NCBI GenBank assembly: GCA_947039485.1
Contig: CAMQZC010000003.1
Location: forward strand, 1-64,000
Source: an uncultured Verrucomicrobiales bacterium
GTDB lineage: Bacteria; Verrucomicrobiota; Verrucomicrobiia; Verrucomicrobiales; Akkermansiaceae
Length of the DNA stretch: 64,000 bases
Direction of reading: 5' to 3'
Position numbers and translations under genes: made by a program. Each line of letters opens with the position of its first letter. The stretch's first letter is position 1. The notes under the pieces were generated by a model that saw only the letters and a list, made by a program, of their open reading frames with translations, did no database searches and was not told the origin of the DNA. Shown here piece after piece: positions 39,243 to 49,172 of this stretch.

Positions 39243-40265
39243 ATGGAGATTTGCCTCACTTCCCCCCTAGACATGCACTTGCATCTGCGAGACACCACAA
39301 TGCTGCGTCTCGCGGCCCCTCTTTCCTCCGATTTTGCAGGAGCGGTCGTCATGCCCAACCTCGTGCCTCCACTCACCAATGCTGCAGACATGCTCGCCTA
39401 CGCGCAGCGTATCCGTGAGGCGACCCCGGCTGGCGTCAACTTTGACCCACTCATGACCCTCTTCTTTACGGCAATGAATGAGCAGGAGCTCGCCGCCGCT
39501 CAAGAAGCCCCTGGATTCTTCGGGCTCAAGCTCTACCCTGCTGGCATCACCACCAACAGCGAGGGTGGCGTATCCAACCTCGCTGATGCCCACCGCACAC
39601 TGAGCATCATGGAGGAGCGCGCTATCCCTCTACTCGTCCATGGTGAAAGCCACGGCTTCGTCATGGATCGAGAGGAGGAGTTCCTTGGCATCTACCGCCA
39701 ACTTGCGACCAAGTACCCCAAGCTGCGCATCAGCATGGAGCACATCACCACGGCAGCCGCTCTGCAGCTGCTGGATGAGTTTGAGAATCTCTGTGCCACG
39801 GTGACCCTCCAGCACCTCATTATCACACTTGATGATATTGCAGGCGGCATGCTCCAGCCCCATCTCTTCTGCAAGCCTATTGCCAAGCGACCAGCTGACC
39901 GCGATGCCCTGCTCCAAGCGGCGCTCAATGCACACCCACGCCTGATGTTTGGCTCTGACTCAGCTCCTCACCCGCGCTGCAAAAAGGAGTCATGCGGCTG
40001 CGCAGCTGGCTGCTTTACCTCCCCTCTCTCTCTGCCCAAGCTCGCTGAGCTCTTTGCAACACATGGCAAGCTGGACAATCTGCAGGCCTTTGTCTGCGAC
40101 AACGCCTGCAACATCCACGGCTTGACACCCAGCAGCAAGCGCGTCATCCTACATGACCAGCCCATGCAGGTGCCCAGCAGCTACCGCAGCTACGGTGAGA
40201 CTGTGGTACCTATGTTTGCTGGTGAGCAGCTCCCATGGAGCGTCAAATCAATCAGGGAATCCTAA
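39243..40265 (+). CDS. pyrC: Dihydroorotase
   Basis: [48 protein letters not shown]. Confidence 0.95.
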   Translation: MEICLTSPLDMHLHLRDTTMLRLAAPLSSDFAGAVVMPNLVPPLTNAADMLAYAQRIREATPAGVNFDPLMTLFFTAMNEQELAAAQEAPGFFGLKLYPAGITTNSEGGVSNLADAHRTLSIMEERAIPLLVHGESHGFVMDREEEFLGIYRQLATKYPKLRISMEHITTAAALQLLDEFENLCATVTLQHLIITLDDIAGGMLQPHLFCKPIAKRPADRDALLQAALNAHPRLMFGSDSAPHPRCKKESCGCAAGCFTSPLSLPKLAELFATHGKLDNLQAFVCDNACNIHGLTPSSKRVILHDQPMQVPSSYRSYGETVVPMFAGEQLPWSVKSIRES

Positions 40266-40561
40266 TGGAGGATGCACCTATACCCACAGCTGATGATCTG
40301 CGCGAGTTACTCGGGCAGATTGCCAGCATGCACATGCCCTACGGCATGTATGGTCCCGCCAAGTTCCCACCCGATGGTGCGCCTCTGATGGATTTGCCCA
40401 CAGAGTACCTCGATTGGTTCTGGCAGCGCGGCTGGCCCAAGGGCAAGCTGGGACGACTCATGGAGCAGACGCTCCTCATTAAAAACAGCGGCTTAGACAA
40501 GCTCTTTGAGCCCTACCGCAAAGCTCGCGGCGGACGCCGGCGCTACTCAGACCAATCATGA
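40265..40561 (+). CDS. DUF3820 family protein
   Basis: MPYGMYGPAKFPPDGAPLMDLPTEYLDWFWQRGWPKGKLG; TAATG overlap with pyrC. Confidence 0.82.
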   Translation: MEDAPIPTADDLRELLGQIASMHMPYGMYGPAKFPPDGAPLMDLPTEYLDWFWQRGWPKGKLGRLMEQTLLIKNSGLDKLFEPYRKARGGRRRYSDQS

Positions 40562-41466
40562 CCTACACAAGCCTGCGCAATATATTCCTTGCATCGCGCC
40601 CCAAGACCCTACCTGCCATCATCGTTCCCGTGAGCGCGGGCTGTATGATTGTCTGGAAGTACCAAGATCAGATTGATGTGAGCATCAACATGCTGCTCGC
40701 AATCTGCACCATGGTCTCAGCCATCTGCATCCAGATAGCCTGCAACTTCTTCAACGACTCCATCGACAGCATCAAAAAGGCAGACACAGCCCAGCGTCAG
40801 GGCCCTCGCCGCATCACCGCCAGTGGAGCCATGTCGGCACGCACTGTCCAACTCTGGGGTCTTGGATTTCTTGCAATAGCAGCCTTAGCGGCTCTGCCTC
40901 TTATTGAGGCGCGCGGTCTTATTATGCTCGCCATTGGTATCCCTAGCATGTTCTTAGCCTACGGCTACACTGGGGGGCCTTGGCCTCTCGCTTACAAGGG
41001 ACTTGGCGAGCTCTTTGTCCTACTCTTTTTTGGACTCGTTGCCGTTGTGGGCTGCCTCTTTGTGCAGGTGGGCTGGCAGCCTGACTATGCCATGATGTAT
41101 GGCGCAGCCGTCATTATTGGCCTGCAATGCGGGCTCCTCTCCTGCCTACTCATCGAGATTAACAATATCCGTGACCGCAAGGAGGACGCACAGACTGGCA
41201 AAACTACATTGGCGGTGCGCATTGGCGACAAGCGCGCTCGTGGGCTGGCCTTCGCCTTTATCATCGCACCCTACGTGATACTCCATCAGACGGACTTCTT
41301 CCTACCAGGCATGAGTATGAGCGCTATCTGGCTCGCACCCATCCTTGTGGCATTGCTCATCATCCTGCGCCTGCGACGCTGCCCAGCCAACAAGCGCATG
41401 AATGCACTGCTGGCTCTGGCTTCTCTGCATCTCGTGCTATTCCTTGCGGCAATAAGCTTTAGCTAA
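40558..41466 (+). CDS. menA: UbiA-family prenyltransferase (1,4-dihydroxy-2-naphthoate octaprenyltransferase)
   Basis: ASRPKTLPAIIVPVSAG, NFFNDSIDSIKKADTAQRQGPRRITASG, NNIRDRKEDAQTGKTTLAVRIG. Confidence 0.9.
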   Translation: MTYTSLRNIFLASRPKTLPAIIVPVSAGCMIVWKYQDQIDVSINMLLAICTMVSAICIQIACNFFNDSIDSIKKADTAQRQGPRRITASGAMSARTVQLWGLGFLAIAALAALPLIEARGLIMLAIGIPSMFLAYGYTGGPWPLAYKGLGELFVLLFFGLVAVVGCLFVQVGWQPDYAMMYGAAVIIGLQCGLLSCLLIEINNIRDRKEDAQTGKTTLAVRIGDKRARGLAFAFIIAPYVILHQTDFFLPGMSMSAIWLAPILVALLIILRLRRCPANKRMNALLALASLHLVLFLAAISFS

Positions 41467-42835
41467 AGTCAGGCTCCTGCGCTCCCTCGGCAAAGAGCTC
41501 GTAGGCGATGGAGTCGACGATGGTCACATCGGCAAACTCACCGACGGGAAGTATGGGGTCTACATGGATGCTGCCATCCACATCAGGAGCGTCCCACATG
41601 CCACGTGCAAGACCGGGCTCATCCACGAGCACGCGAATGGTCTGCCCGACCATCTCCTGACCAATCTCATCAGCGATGTTGGACTGGAGCATGGTGAGCT
41701 CGTTAGCACGACGCTTTTTGGTAGCGTGGTGGATTTGATTGCCCATCTTGGCGGCGAGTGATCCCTCCTCCTTGGAGAAGGGGAAGACGCCTGCGCGCTC
41801 AAAGCGAGCTTCCTCCATAAAGTCACGCAACTCGGCATGATGCTCCTCCGTCTCAGCAGGCAGTCCGCTGATAAAGGTGGTGCGCAGCCCCATACCGGGC
41901 ACGCGCTCACGCAGGTCTGTCACCAGCTTGCGGATATAGGCTCCATCTGTCATGCGACGCATGGAGCTCAGGATGTCATCAGAGATATGCTGCAAGGGGA
42001 GGTCAACGTACTTGACCACCTTATCACATTGAGCAAAGGTGTCAATGAGCTCATCGCTCCAGTGGGCTGGATGGGTATAGAGGACACGAATCCAGAACTC
42101 GCCCTCAATCTCATTGAGCTCACGCAGCAGGGTGGAGAGAGACTCTCCGCGGCTGGAGTCTACGCCGCTGTCCTTCTTGGCGCGCGTCTCCCACTTATCC
42201 ATGCCATAGTAGGTTGTGTCTTGGGCAATGAGGTTAATTTCCTTCACGCCCTGCTCCACCATCATGCGAGCCTCCTTGATGATATTGCGCTGGCTACGAC
42301 TGCGGTGGCGTCCTCGGATGCGAGGGATCACGCAGTAGGCGCAGGCATGATTGCATCCCTCAGCCACCTTGATGTAGGCAAAGTGCTTGTGCGTGAGGCG
42401 GAATCGTGTTGTGGAGAAATCAGGCATGTAGGTGGAGACATCCGTCGTATAGATACGCTCAGCAGTCCCATCAAGGCAGGCTTGAGCAATCGTTGCCACG
42501 TCCAGCGCGCGGTCAATCCCCATAAATACATCCACCTCGGGCAAGATGCCAACGAGGTCCTTGGCATAGCGCTGTGAGAGGCAACCTGCGACAATGATTT
42601 TTTGTGAGGCTGGACTATCGCCAGCATCTCGGGCACGACCTGCCGCGATGATGGTGTCGATAGCCTCCTGCTTGGCAGGATCGATAAAGGCGCAGGTATT
42701 GATAAAGAGCAACTCGGCAGCCTCGGGCTCCACCTTGGGGCCAAAGCCCGCAGCGAGCATATGACCAACAATAATTTCAGAGTCCACAAGATTCTTGGAG
42801 CAGCCTAAGGAGATCAAAGCAAAAGGAGATGACAT
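41459..42835 (-). CDS. rimO: Ribosomal protein S12 methylthiotransferase
   Basis: FALISLGCSKNLVDSE, KVAEGCNHACAYCVIPRIRGRHRSR, LIAQDTTYYG. Confidence 0.95.
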   Translation of the reverse strand: MSSPFALISLGCSKNLVDSEIIVGHMLAAGFGPKVEPEAAELLFINTCAFIDPAKQEAIDTIIAAGRARDAGDSPASQKIIVAGCLSQRYAKDLVGILPEVDVFMGIDRALDVATIAQACLDGTAERIYTTDVSTYMPDFSTTRFRLTHKHFAYIKVAEGCNHACAYCVIPRIRGRHRSRSQRNIIKEARMMVEQGVKEINLIAQDTTYYGMDKWETRAKKDSGVDSSRGESLSTLLRELNEIEGEFWIRVLYTHPAHWSDELIDTFAQCDKVVKYVDLPLQHISDDILSSMRRMTDGAYIRKLVTDLRERVPGMGLRTTFISGLPAETEEHHAELRDFMEEARFERAGVFPFSKEEGSLAAKMGNQIHHATKKRRANELTMLQSNIADEIGQEMVGQTIRVLVDEPGLARGMWDAPDVDGSIHVDPILPVGEFADVTIVDSIAYELFAEGAQEPDFS

Positions 42836-42886
42836 GCCCAGCTTATACCACAAAGCCCTCTGATAGGAAAGCCTAAATAAGGATGC

Positions 42887-42915
42887 TTGCCCTGCAGAGG
42901 CCTCTATGATACAAT
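42887..42915 (+). promoter_or_regulatory. Promoter of FKBP gene, predicted leaderless
   Basis: TTGCCC, 17 nt, TACAAT (42910-42915), 6 nt, ATG (42922). Confidence 0.6.
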
Positions 42916-42921
42916 CCGAGT

Positions 42922-43560
42922 ATGTCCGACAACGACCAGAGCAAAAAAGTCATGGCCTACCTCATTGGGTATCGCCTCGGTAGCCAGATGATCCCTCAGA
43001 TGCTTCCTGGCATCACAGCAGATGATATCGATCTTACCAACATAGCCAAGGGTATCGCTGAGGGTCTCAGCGGTCAGATGGATGAGAGCATCGTCAACGA
43101 AGACGTGCAATCCCATCAAGAAAAGTTCCTCGCTATACTTCAAGAGCGCAGCGATGCTAGCAACAAGGGCAACATCGAAGCAGGTCAAATCTACTTGGCT
43201 GAAAATGCTAAGAAGCAAGGCGTCATCACCACCGCAAGCGGTCTTCAATACGAAGTCATCGTTGCAGGTGACGGCGAGAGCTACTCCCCCGAGGCGCACG
43301 GTGATGCACCTACTGCCAAGGTCATGTACAAGGGCAGCCTCATTGATGGCACCATCTTTGACCAATCTCAAAGCCCTGTTGAGTTCAACATCACGCAGGT
43401 CATCCCCGGCTTTACAGAAGCCCTCAAGTCTATGCCTATTGGCGCTAAGTGGATTGTCACCATCCCTGCTGACAAGGCTTATGGCGCTAACGGACCAGGT
43501 CAGATTGGACCCAACTCCACCCTCATCTTTGAGATGGAGCTGCTCGGCTTGACCAAGTAA
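42922..43560 (+). CDS. FKBP-type peptidyl-prolyl isomerase (Mip/FkpA-like, no signal peptide)
   Basis: TTASGLQYEVIVAGDGE..VMYKGSLIDGTIFDQS..QVIPGFTEALKSMPIGAKWIVTIPADKAYG. Confidence 0.93.
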   Translation: MSDNDQSKKVMAYLIGYRLGSQMIPQMLPGITADDIDLTNIAKGIAEGLSGQMDESIVNEDVQSHQEKFLAILQERSDASNKGNIEAGQIYLAENAKKQGVITTASGLQYEVIVAGDGESYSPEAHGDAPTAKVMYKGSLIDGTIFDQSQSPVEFNITQVIPGFTEALKSMPIGAKWIVTIPADKAYGANGPGQIGPNSTLIFEMELLGLTK

Positions 43561-43578
43561 GCAAGAGACAAATCAACT

Positions 43579-45654
43579 CTATTTAGAGAGGGCAGCTGGC
43601 GAATGTGTCAGCTGCCCTTTTCGCGCCTCATTCTCTCCGAGGCGCAGACCCTGCCAGTGCGCTGGGGCATTGGGCAGCAGGATAAGTTGCTTGATACCCA
43701 GCCCATCCAAATCCAAAACAGCCTGCTTGGGGTTATGCCCAAGGATGGCAATATCTGCCCGCAGGTCAGCCCCCTGCTCTATCCAGTAGTGCAGCGTGGC
43801 AGCTGAGGCATTGCCCAGATAGAGCAAACGCTTATCTCCATACTCCCAGAGCAGGATAGCAAGCTTATCATCGGAGACAGGGCGCTGCATGAGCTGAGGG
43901 GAGGGGTAGATGATAAATCGCCCTGACTCCGCAGAGTAGAGCAGCTGTGGTCTTGGCGGCATGCTTGCCATAGGGAGAATTTGCAGTGCTGGCCAGAGAC
44001 GTTTGATATCTCCACCAGCCTTGCGGCTCGATGGACGAGCATCCTGTAGCATCAACGATGGGCTATAGCCTGAGGCAAAGAGAGCTGGGCGGAGCCTCCA
44101 TCGCTCACTCTGGGGCGTGATGGCGCCCAGCAGTAGCCCGGGATTGCCAAGGATGCAGGCTGACTTGCCATATCCCAAATCAACAAGCATATAGGAATCA
44201 CCAGCTGCCGCCGCACACGTGGGGAGATAGGCCGATGGCAGCCCCGCAAAGAAGCTGCATATGCTAAAGAGGAATGCGGAGAGCTTGAGCGCAATGGCCG
44301 CAAAGAATGAGCCCAGATAGGGGATGGGAGCAAAGGCAAGCATCAAGAGCCCCGCACCCATCACAAAGGGAAGCAAAGGCGTGATGCAAATATTGGTCAA
44401 AAAGCCATAGGAGTTGATGGAGTCAAAGTAGAGAGCCATCAGTGGCAGGGATAGAATCCACGCCAGCGTTGATATCCAAAACACAGCGCGCACGCTCTGA
44501 CCCAACCATCGACGCAAAAAATCCCAGCGTGTGTAGAGCCGTGGTGGCAGGTAGTCATCAGGCGCGAGAATAGAGTCGCCTATCATACTCAGCCTCGCCG
44601 CCATGAGGATGACGGCATAAATCACAAAGGAGAGCACGAAGCCCGCTTGGAGCAGCTGTGGGGGTGCGATAAGGAGAATCATTAGAGCGGCTGCCGACCA
44701 GATATTGAGCAGGCTAATCTGACGCTTCGCATAGAGCCCCAGCATCAGCAGAGCCGTCATCAAGAACGCGCGGATAGCAGAGACCGCCATCCCCGTAACA
44801 AAGACATAAAGCGCCAGCGCAACAACAATCGCGATGACCGCCCAGCGAGGAGGCAGGCGCAGCACACGCGCAAGCATCCAAAGCAGCGCGGCAAGTATCC
44901 CAACGTGCAATCCACTCACCGCCAGAGCATGCATACTCCCACTCCAGACAAAGGCCTCCAGCGTAGCGGGCTCTGCAAGTGACTTCTCCCCCAGTAGCAA
45001 AGCGCAGAGCAGCTGTCGCGCAGCATCAGCCTCTGTGCCAGCGGGCATGATGATGGCAGCTAGATGCATCCGCCAGTCCTCTGAGATGGAGCGAAATCGA
45101 GCCCATGAGAAGAGGGGTTCAAGGGCGTGAGCCTCAAAGACCGATAGCTCACAGACCACAGCATGCCTGCGCAGCCATAAGCCACGCTCAAACTGCCCCG
45201 GTATAGGGTGAGCAGATACCGTGGATAGGGGCTCTGCCACCCCCCAAACTTCATAGACATCACCTAGCTTTGCGTACTTACAGAGAGAGGCAACCCTACT
45301 ACCGCGCAGCTCCACGCGCAGGGGGTAATAGTCATCCAGCGCCATAAAAGCGCTCTTCTCAGCCACCCTCACCAGCGTGCCCTTGAGGTAGAGCTCATCC
45401 TGAGCGAGCAGCTGATGCTGCCCGTCATTGAGCCGCTGCTCACGCCAAGAGAGATGAAGTCCCGCGAGGCTGGCAATTAAAAATGCCGCCGTCGCAATCT
45501 TGTAGAGACGCAGGGGCAGGGCTAGAATGATAGCAGCCAGAGTGAGCAAGACCCAAACCGTCCCGTGCATTTGAGCCAGCAAGGCTCCAATCACAGCCAG
45601 CAGAGGAAGAAATAGGGGTGCCTGCCTCAGCGCTCTAGCTAGCAGGGCAAACAT
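43579..45654 (-). CDS. comEC: ComEC/Rec2-family competence membrane protein
   Basis: HALAVSGLHVGILAALLWML, GMAVSAIRAFLMTALLML, multi-TM; C-terminal MBL-like region degenerate. Confidence 0.88.
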   Translation of the reverse strand: MFALLARALRQAPLFLPLLAVIGALLAQMHGTVWVLLTLAAIILALPLRLYKIATAAFLIASLAGLHLSWREQRLNDGQHQLLAQDELYLKGTLVRVAEKSAFMALDDYYPLRVELRGSRVASLCKYAKLGDVYEVWGVAEPLSTVSAHPIPGQFERGLWLRRHAVVCELSVFEAHALEPLFSWARFRSISEDWRMHLAAIIMPAGTEADAARQLLCALLLGEKSLAEPATLEAFVWSGSMHALAVSGLHVGILAALLWMLARVLRLPPRWAVIAIVVALALYVFVTGMAVSAIRAFLMTALLMLGLYAKRQISLLNIWSAAALMILLIAPPQLLQAGFVLSFVIYAVILMAARLSMIGDSILAPDDYLPPRLYTRWDFLRRWLGQSVRAVFWISTLAWILSLPLMALYFDSINSYGFLTNICITPLLPFVMGAGLLMLAFAPIPYLGSFFAAIALKLSAFLFSICSFFAGLPSAYLPTCAAAAGDSYMLVDLGYGKSACILGNPGLLLGAITPQSERWRLRPALFASGYSPSLMLQDARPSSRKAGGDIKRLWPALQILPMASMPPRPQLLYSAESGRFIIYPSPQLMQRPVSDDKLAILLWEYGDKRLLYLGNASAATLHYWIEQGADLRADIAILGHNPKQAVLDLDGLGIKQLILLPNAPAHWQGLRLGENEARKGQLTHSPAALSK
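43588..43622. terminator. Bidirectional-type terminator overlapping 3' end of comEC
   Basis: AGAGGGCAGCTG..CAGCTGCCCTTTT. Confidence 0.75.
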
Positions 45655-46781
45655 CAGGGGCGATAGACGGTCACGGGGCCCGTCAGCATCGACTGCACAG
45701 AGCGTATATGCTTAATGCTCTTGAGCAGAATGGCTATGCCTTGATCCAGCTCCAGCTGAGTGGTCATACGACTCATTGAGATCCGCAGCCCCTCTAGTGC
45801 CTCTTGATCGCTTAGACCCATCGCCTTGAGCACGTAGCTAGGCTCGGGGTTCGAGGTCATGCAGGCCGCTCCTGCTGAGGCAATGATGCCTGCAGGCTCT
45901 AGGACAAAACTAAGCTGCTCGGATGTGACGCCCGATGCCCGAAAATGACTAACATGAGGGAGACGAGGTGCCGCAGCTCCATGGATAATGATCCCATCCA
46001 ATCCATCGAGCAGAGCCTGCTCCAAGCGATTACGCATGCGCTCAATCTCCTTATAACGCTCAGCTGCGGCTAGCGCGAGCTGCGCCGCCTTGGCAAAGCC
46101 GATGATGCCAGCGACATTCTCTGTGCCAGCACGCAGGGATGACTCCTGAGAGCCACCACGCAAATAGGGGGAGAGGGCGGCACCGCGACGGCGGTAGAGG
46201 GCACCCACGCCCTTGGGCCCATGAATCTTATGAGCTGATAAGGAGGCGTAGCTGATGGGGTAATCATGCAGATTAATCGGCAGCTTACCAGCAGCCTGCA
46301 CCGCATCAACGTGAATCAGAAGACCAGCATCCGAGGCAATGTTGCAGAGACGCGCTACATCTTGGATAACGCCCGTCTCGTGATTCGCCCAAGCAAAGCT
46401 CGCTCCATCGTGCCCCGCACAGAGCTCAGCCCATGCAGCCGCGTCAATTAGACCATTGCTCTGCACTGGGGCGAGACTCCCACACCCGACTGCGCAATTG
46501 CGCGTTGCGGGATGCTCGGTGGCGGAGATGAGCACGCGCTGCATCTGATGCAGTGCCGTATTGCTCGCCTCGCTACCGCAGGAGCAAAAGATAATCTCGT
46601 CAGGCTCCGCCCCGATGAGAGCGGCTAGCTGCTCACGCGACTGCTCAATCTTAGCCTTAACCAGACGGGCGGCACGATAGCCCGCCGAGGGGTTAAAATA
46701 CTGCTCACGCAGGTAAGGCAGCATCGCCTCAAGCACCTGCTCATCGAGTGGTGTTGTCCCATTATTATCCCAATAAATCAT
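45654..46781 (-). CDS. Cysteine desulfurase (NifS/IscS-like)
   Basis: MIYWDNNGTTPLDEQVLEAMLPYL, SATEHPA, SLSAHKIHGPKGVGALYRR. Confidence 0.93.
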   Translation of the reverse strand: MIYWDNNGTTPLDEQVLEAMLPYLREQYFNPSAGYRAARLVKAKIEQSREQLAALIGAEPDEIIFCSCGSEASNTALHQMQRVLISATEHPATRNCAVGCGSLAPVQSNGLIDAAAWAELCAGHDGASFAWANHETGVIQDVARLCNIASDAGLLIHVDAVQAAGKLPINLHDYPISYASLSAHKIHGPKGVGALYRRRGAALSPYLRGGSQESSLRAGTENVAGIIGFAKAAQLALAAAERYKEIERMRNRLEQALLDGLDGIIIHGAAAPRLPHVSHFRASGVTSEQLSFVLEPAGIIASAGAACMTSNPEPSYVLKAMGLSDQEALEGLRISMSRMTTQLELDQGIAILLKSIKHIRSVQSMLTGPVTVYRP

Positions 46782-47287
46782 CGTCTACAGCCCTTAATAT
46801 CCATCTCTAAAATAGCCTCATAGACCGCGGTAGGGACAAAGGATTTTACCCATCGTTCCCAACCAGAGGCACCTGTAAAGCCACGTACAAAGGAGGATGA
46901 AACTTGTTCAAACTCACTGGGAGACATCAGGTAAATTGATTGAATATCTGGCTCCATCATCGCATTGATACGAGCCATCGACTTCTCATACTCAAAGTCG
47001 GTCGTATTGCGCAGTCCACGCAACAAAAAGCGCGCGCCAGCCTGATGAGCAAAATCAACAAGAAATCCATGCTGCACAATCTCCAACCTCACATTGCCCG
47101 GCAAGTCGCGCAGCATGATTTGGAGCAACTCGCTGCGCTGCTCCATGTCCAAAAATCCCATTTTATCAGGATTGACCGCCAAAGCAACTACCAGCTCATC
47201 AAAGAGTGCTGCACCCTGTCTAATCATCCATAAGTGACCATTGGTCGGTGGGTCAAAACTACCAGCATAAACTGCAATGCGCGCCAT
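46778..47287 (-). CDS. coaD: Phosphopantetheine adenylyltransferase
   Basis: AVYAGSFDPPTNGHLWMIRQGA, FLLRGLRNTTDFEYEKSMARIN. Confidence 0.95.
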   Translation of the reverse strand: MARIAVYAGSFDPPTNGHLWMIRQGAALFDELVVALAVNPDKMGFLDMEQRSELLQIMLRDLPGNVRLEIVQHGFLVDFAHQAGARFLLRGLRNTTDFEYEKSMARINAMMEPDIQSIYLMSPSEFEQVSSSFVRGFTGASGWERWVKSFVPTAVYEAILEMDIKGCRR

Positions 47288-47293
47288 AGAGCA

Positions 47294-47321
47294 ATCCTAT
47301 CAAAGAGAACTAACAAGTCAA
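47294..47321 (-). promoter_or_regulatory. Promoter of coaD, predicted leaderless
   Basis: Minus strand TTGACT, 16 nt, TAGGAT (47294-47299), 6 nt, ATG. Confidence 0.6.
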
Positions 47322-47328
47322 GAGTAAA

Positions 47329-47865
47329 TCAGCGCTCCACAAAGCTCATGGGGTACTGCGCCAAATAGGTCTCAAAGAGAGCAATCATCGACGAGGAGGC
47401 ATCAGGCAGACTCATCAGGCAGAGCGGTGTGGGAGCGTCACAGAGGCGATAAGGAAGCTGATAGTGATCATAGGGCAGCAGCACGAAGCCAAAGCTCTCA
47501 TAAAACCGGATACGAGCCCTCGTCATCTCATCAACAGGGAGCTCAACTTCTAAAATAATCGTCTTAGACCCGGCTCTCTTAGCCAAGAGATCGAGAGCCT
47601 TGTGCCCCAGACCCTGCCCTCGCCTCGACTCAGCGATAGCCAGATGCTCCCCATAGATAAAAAAGGCATCATCCCAGTAGCTCAGCAGACCCACCAAGCC
47701 CTCATCATCCTCTAAGGAGAGCCAATAGAAGTCAGGCTCTCCCAAGGCGCGGAGCATCTCGGGAGAAGGACGCTTCTCATTGATGGGGAAACTAGCCTGA
47801 TAGAGAGCCCAAAGAGGGGCAAAGCGGCTATCATCAACAGAGCTGATACGATGAGTCTTAAGCAT
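47329..47865 (-). CDS. GNAT family N-acetyltransferase
   Basis: EHLAIAESRRGQGLGHKALDLLAKRAGSKTIILEVELP. Confidence 0.85.
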   Translation of the reverse strand: MLKTHRISSVDDSRFAPLWALYQASFPINEKRPSPEMLRALGEPDFYWLSLEDDEGLVGLLSYWDDAFFIYGEHLAIAESRRGQGLGHKALDLLAKRAGSKTIILEVELPVDEMTRARIRFYESFGFVLLPYDHYQLPYRLCDAPTPLCLMSLPDASSSMIALFETYLAQYPMSFVER

Positions 47866-47871
47866 AAAATT

Positions 47872-47900
47872 AGATTAACATAATTACAGCTCTGGGTCAA
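47872..47900 (-). promoter_or_regulatory. Promoter of GNAT gene, predicted leaderless
   Basis: Minus strand TTGACC (47895-47900), 17 nt, TAATCT (47872-47877), 6 nt, ATG. Confidence 0.6.
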
Positions 47901-47905
47901 CTTGA

Positions 47906-47935
47906 TTGACAAGCTCTGAACATCTATAGTAAGAT
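47906..47935 (+). promoter_or_regulatory. Promoter of birA, predicted leaderless
   Basis: TTGACA (47906-47911), 18 nt, TAAGAT (47930-47935), 5 nt, ATG (47941). Confidence 0.6.
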
Positions 47936-47940
47936 GCGGC

Positions 47941-48666
47941 ATGATTAACAAATGGAGCTATATAGAAGAGCAACACTGCAGCTCAACCTTCATCCTCGCC
48001 CGTCAGCACCCTGCGTGGACAGCTGTCAACAGCATTTGCCAGAGCGCTGGGCGCGGCCGCTTCAACCGTAGCTGGATTGGCGAGGAGGGTGGTCTCTGGG
48101 TCAGCTACAATGTGCCCATTGATGAGAGCCTGCCGCTACCTTGGGGACAGATGCCCCTGCTGGCTGGTGTCGCACTGATGCGCGCACTAGCTCCCTACAA
48201 GATTGAGGGGCTGCGCCTACGCTGGCCCAACGACATCATGGTCGGACACGACAAGCTCGCGGGCATCCTTGTTGAGCGGCCCAACGCCTCGGTGGTGAGC
48301 ATCGGTATCGGGGTCAACATTAGCAACGACACCGTGAGACTCTATGGAAAGATGAGCAACCACCCCACCCGACTCTCTGCCCATATCACCCCCTGCCCCA
48401 GCGTCCACGAATTCCGACATCTACTCGCAGAGGCAATCAGCAGCTGCTACGAGGAATTTTCACAAGGTGGAATGAGCGCGCTAGCAGGTGAGCTTGAGGC
48501 TGCTTGGGATGGAGAACGCCCCATTGTCGCCATCTGTGATGATGCCCGCCACTGCGGATTCTTCGCCGGGGTTGATGAAAATGGTTCACCGAAGCTGCGC
48601 CTAGCTGACGGACGATTTAAAATAGTTAATGGCATCGAAGTCAATCGGCTCAAGGAACTTATATAA
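47941..48666 (+). CDS. birA: Biotin--[acetyl-CoA-carboxylase] ligase
   Basis: SICQSAGRGRFNRSWIGEEGGLWVSY, LRWPNDIMVGHDKLAGILVE, IGIGVNI. Confidence 0.92.
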   Translation: MINKWSYIEEQHCSSTFILARQHPAWTAVNSICQSAGRGRFNRSWIGEEGGLWVSYNVPIDESLPLPWGQMPLLAGVALMRALAPYKIEGLRLRWPNDIMVGHDKLAGILVERPNASVVSIGIGVNISNDTVRLYGKMSNHPTRLSAHITPCPSVHEFRHLLAEAISSCYEEFSQGGMSALAGELEAAWDGERPIVAICDDARHCGFFAGVDENGSPKLRLADGRFKIVNGIEVNRLKELI

Positions 48667-48773
48667 TCTAGTTTATCAACAAAATAACTCATTTATTAAA
48701 AAATAAAAACAAAGTCAATCCGCAGCCCTCAGATTACTGCAAAAAAATGACTATTTATTCAACCATTTTAACA

Positions 48774-48802
48774 TTGACAATCGAATAGTTAGTCAGTATA
48801 AA
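48774..48802 (+). promoter_or_regulatory. Near-consensus sigma70-like promoter
   Basis: TTGACA (48774-48779), 17 nt, TATAAA (48797-48802). Confidence 0.7.
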
Positions 48803-48849
48803 AGGACTCTAGGAACAACATTATCTGAACCCCTCCTATCAAGAATTAC

Positions 48850-49107
48850 GTGGACAACGACATCATCGCAAGCAAAAAATTAGAAACCGGCCGCAAAACT
48901 TTCTATCTCGACCTCAAAAGCAACGCTCGCGGGCGTGTTGTACGCATTACAGAAAAGGTTGGCTCAAACCGCGACATCATCATGCTGCCTAGCGAGCTTA
49001 TTAACGAATTTATCGACGCACTCCAAGATATTCGCGAGGCTAACAACGAGGCTAACAACGAGGCTAGCCAAGAAGCTAATATCGACACCAACGATGTCGA
49101 AAATTAA
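48850..49107 (+). CDS. Pur-alpha-like/DUF3276 family nucleic acid-binding protein
   Basis: KKLETGRKTFYLDLKSNARGRVVRITEKVGSNRDIIMLPSELINEFIDAL; GTG start; acidic EANNEANNEASQEAN tail. Confidence 0.7.
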   Translation: MDNDIIASKKLETGRKTFYLDLKSNARGRVVRITEKVGSNRDIIMLPSELINEFIDALQDIREANNEANNEASQEANIDTNDVEN

Positions 49108-49172
49108 GCTACAAACAACGCCACACAATCCTCTCTCTCTTTAAAACAACTACACACTAACTACTTTATAAC

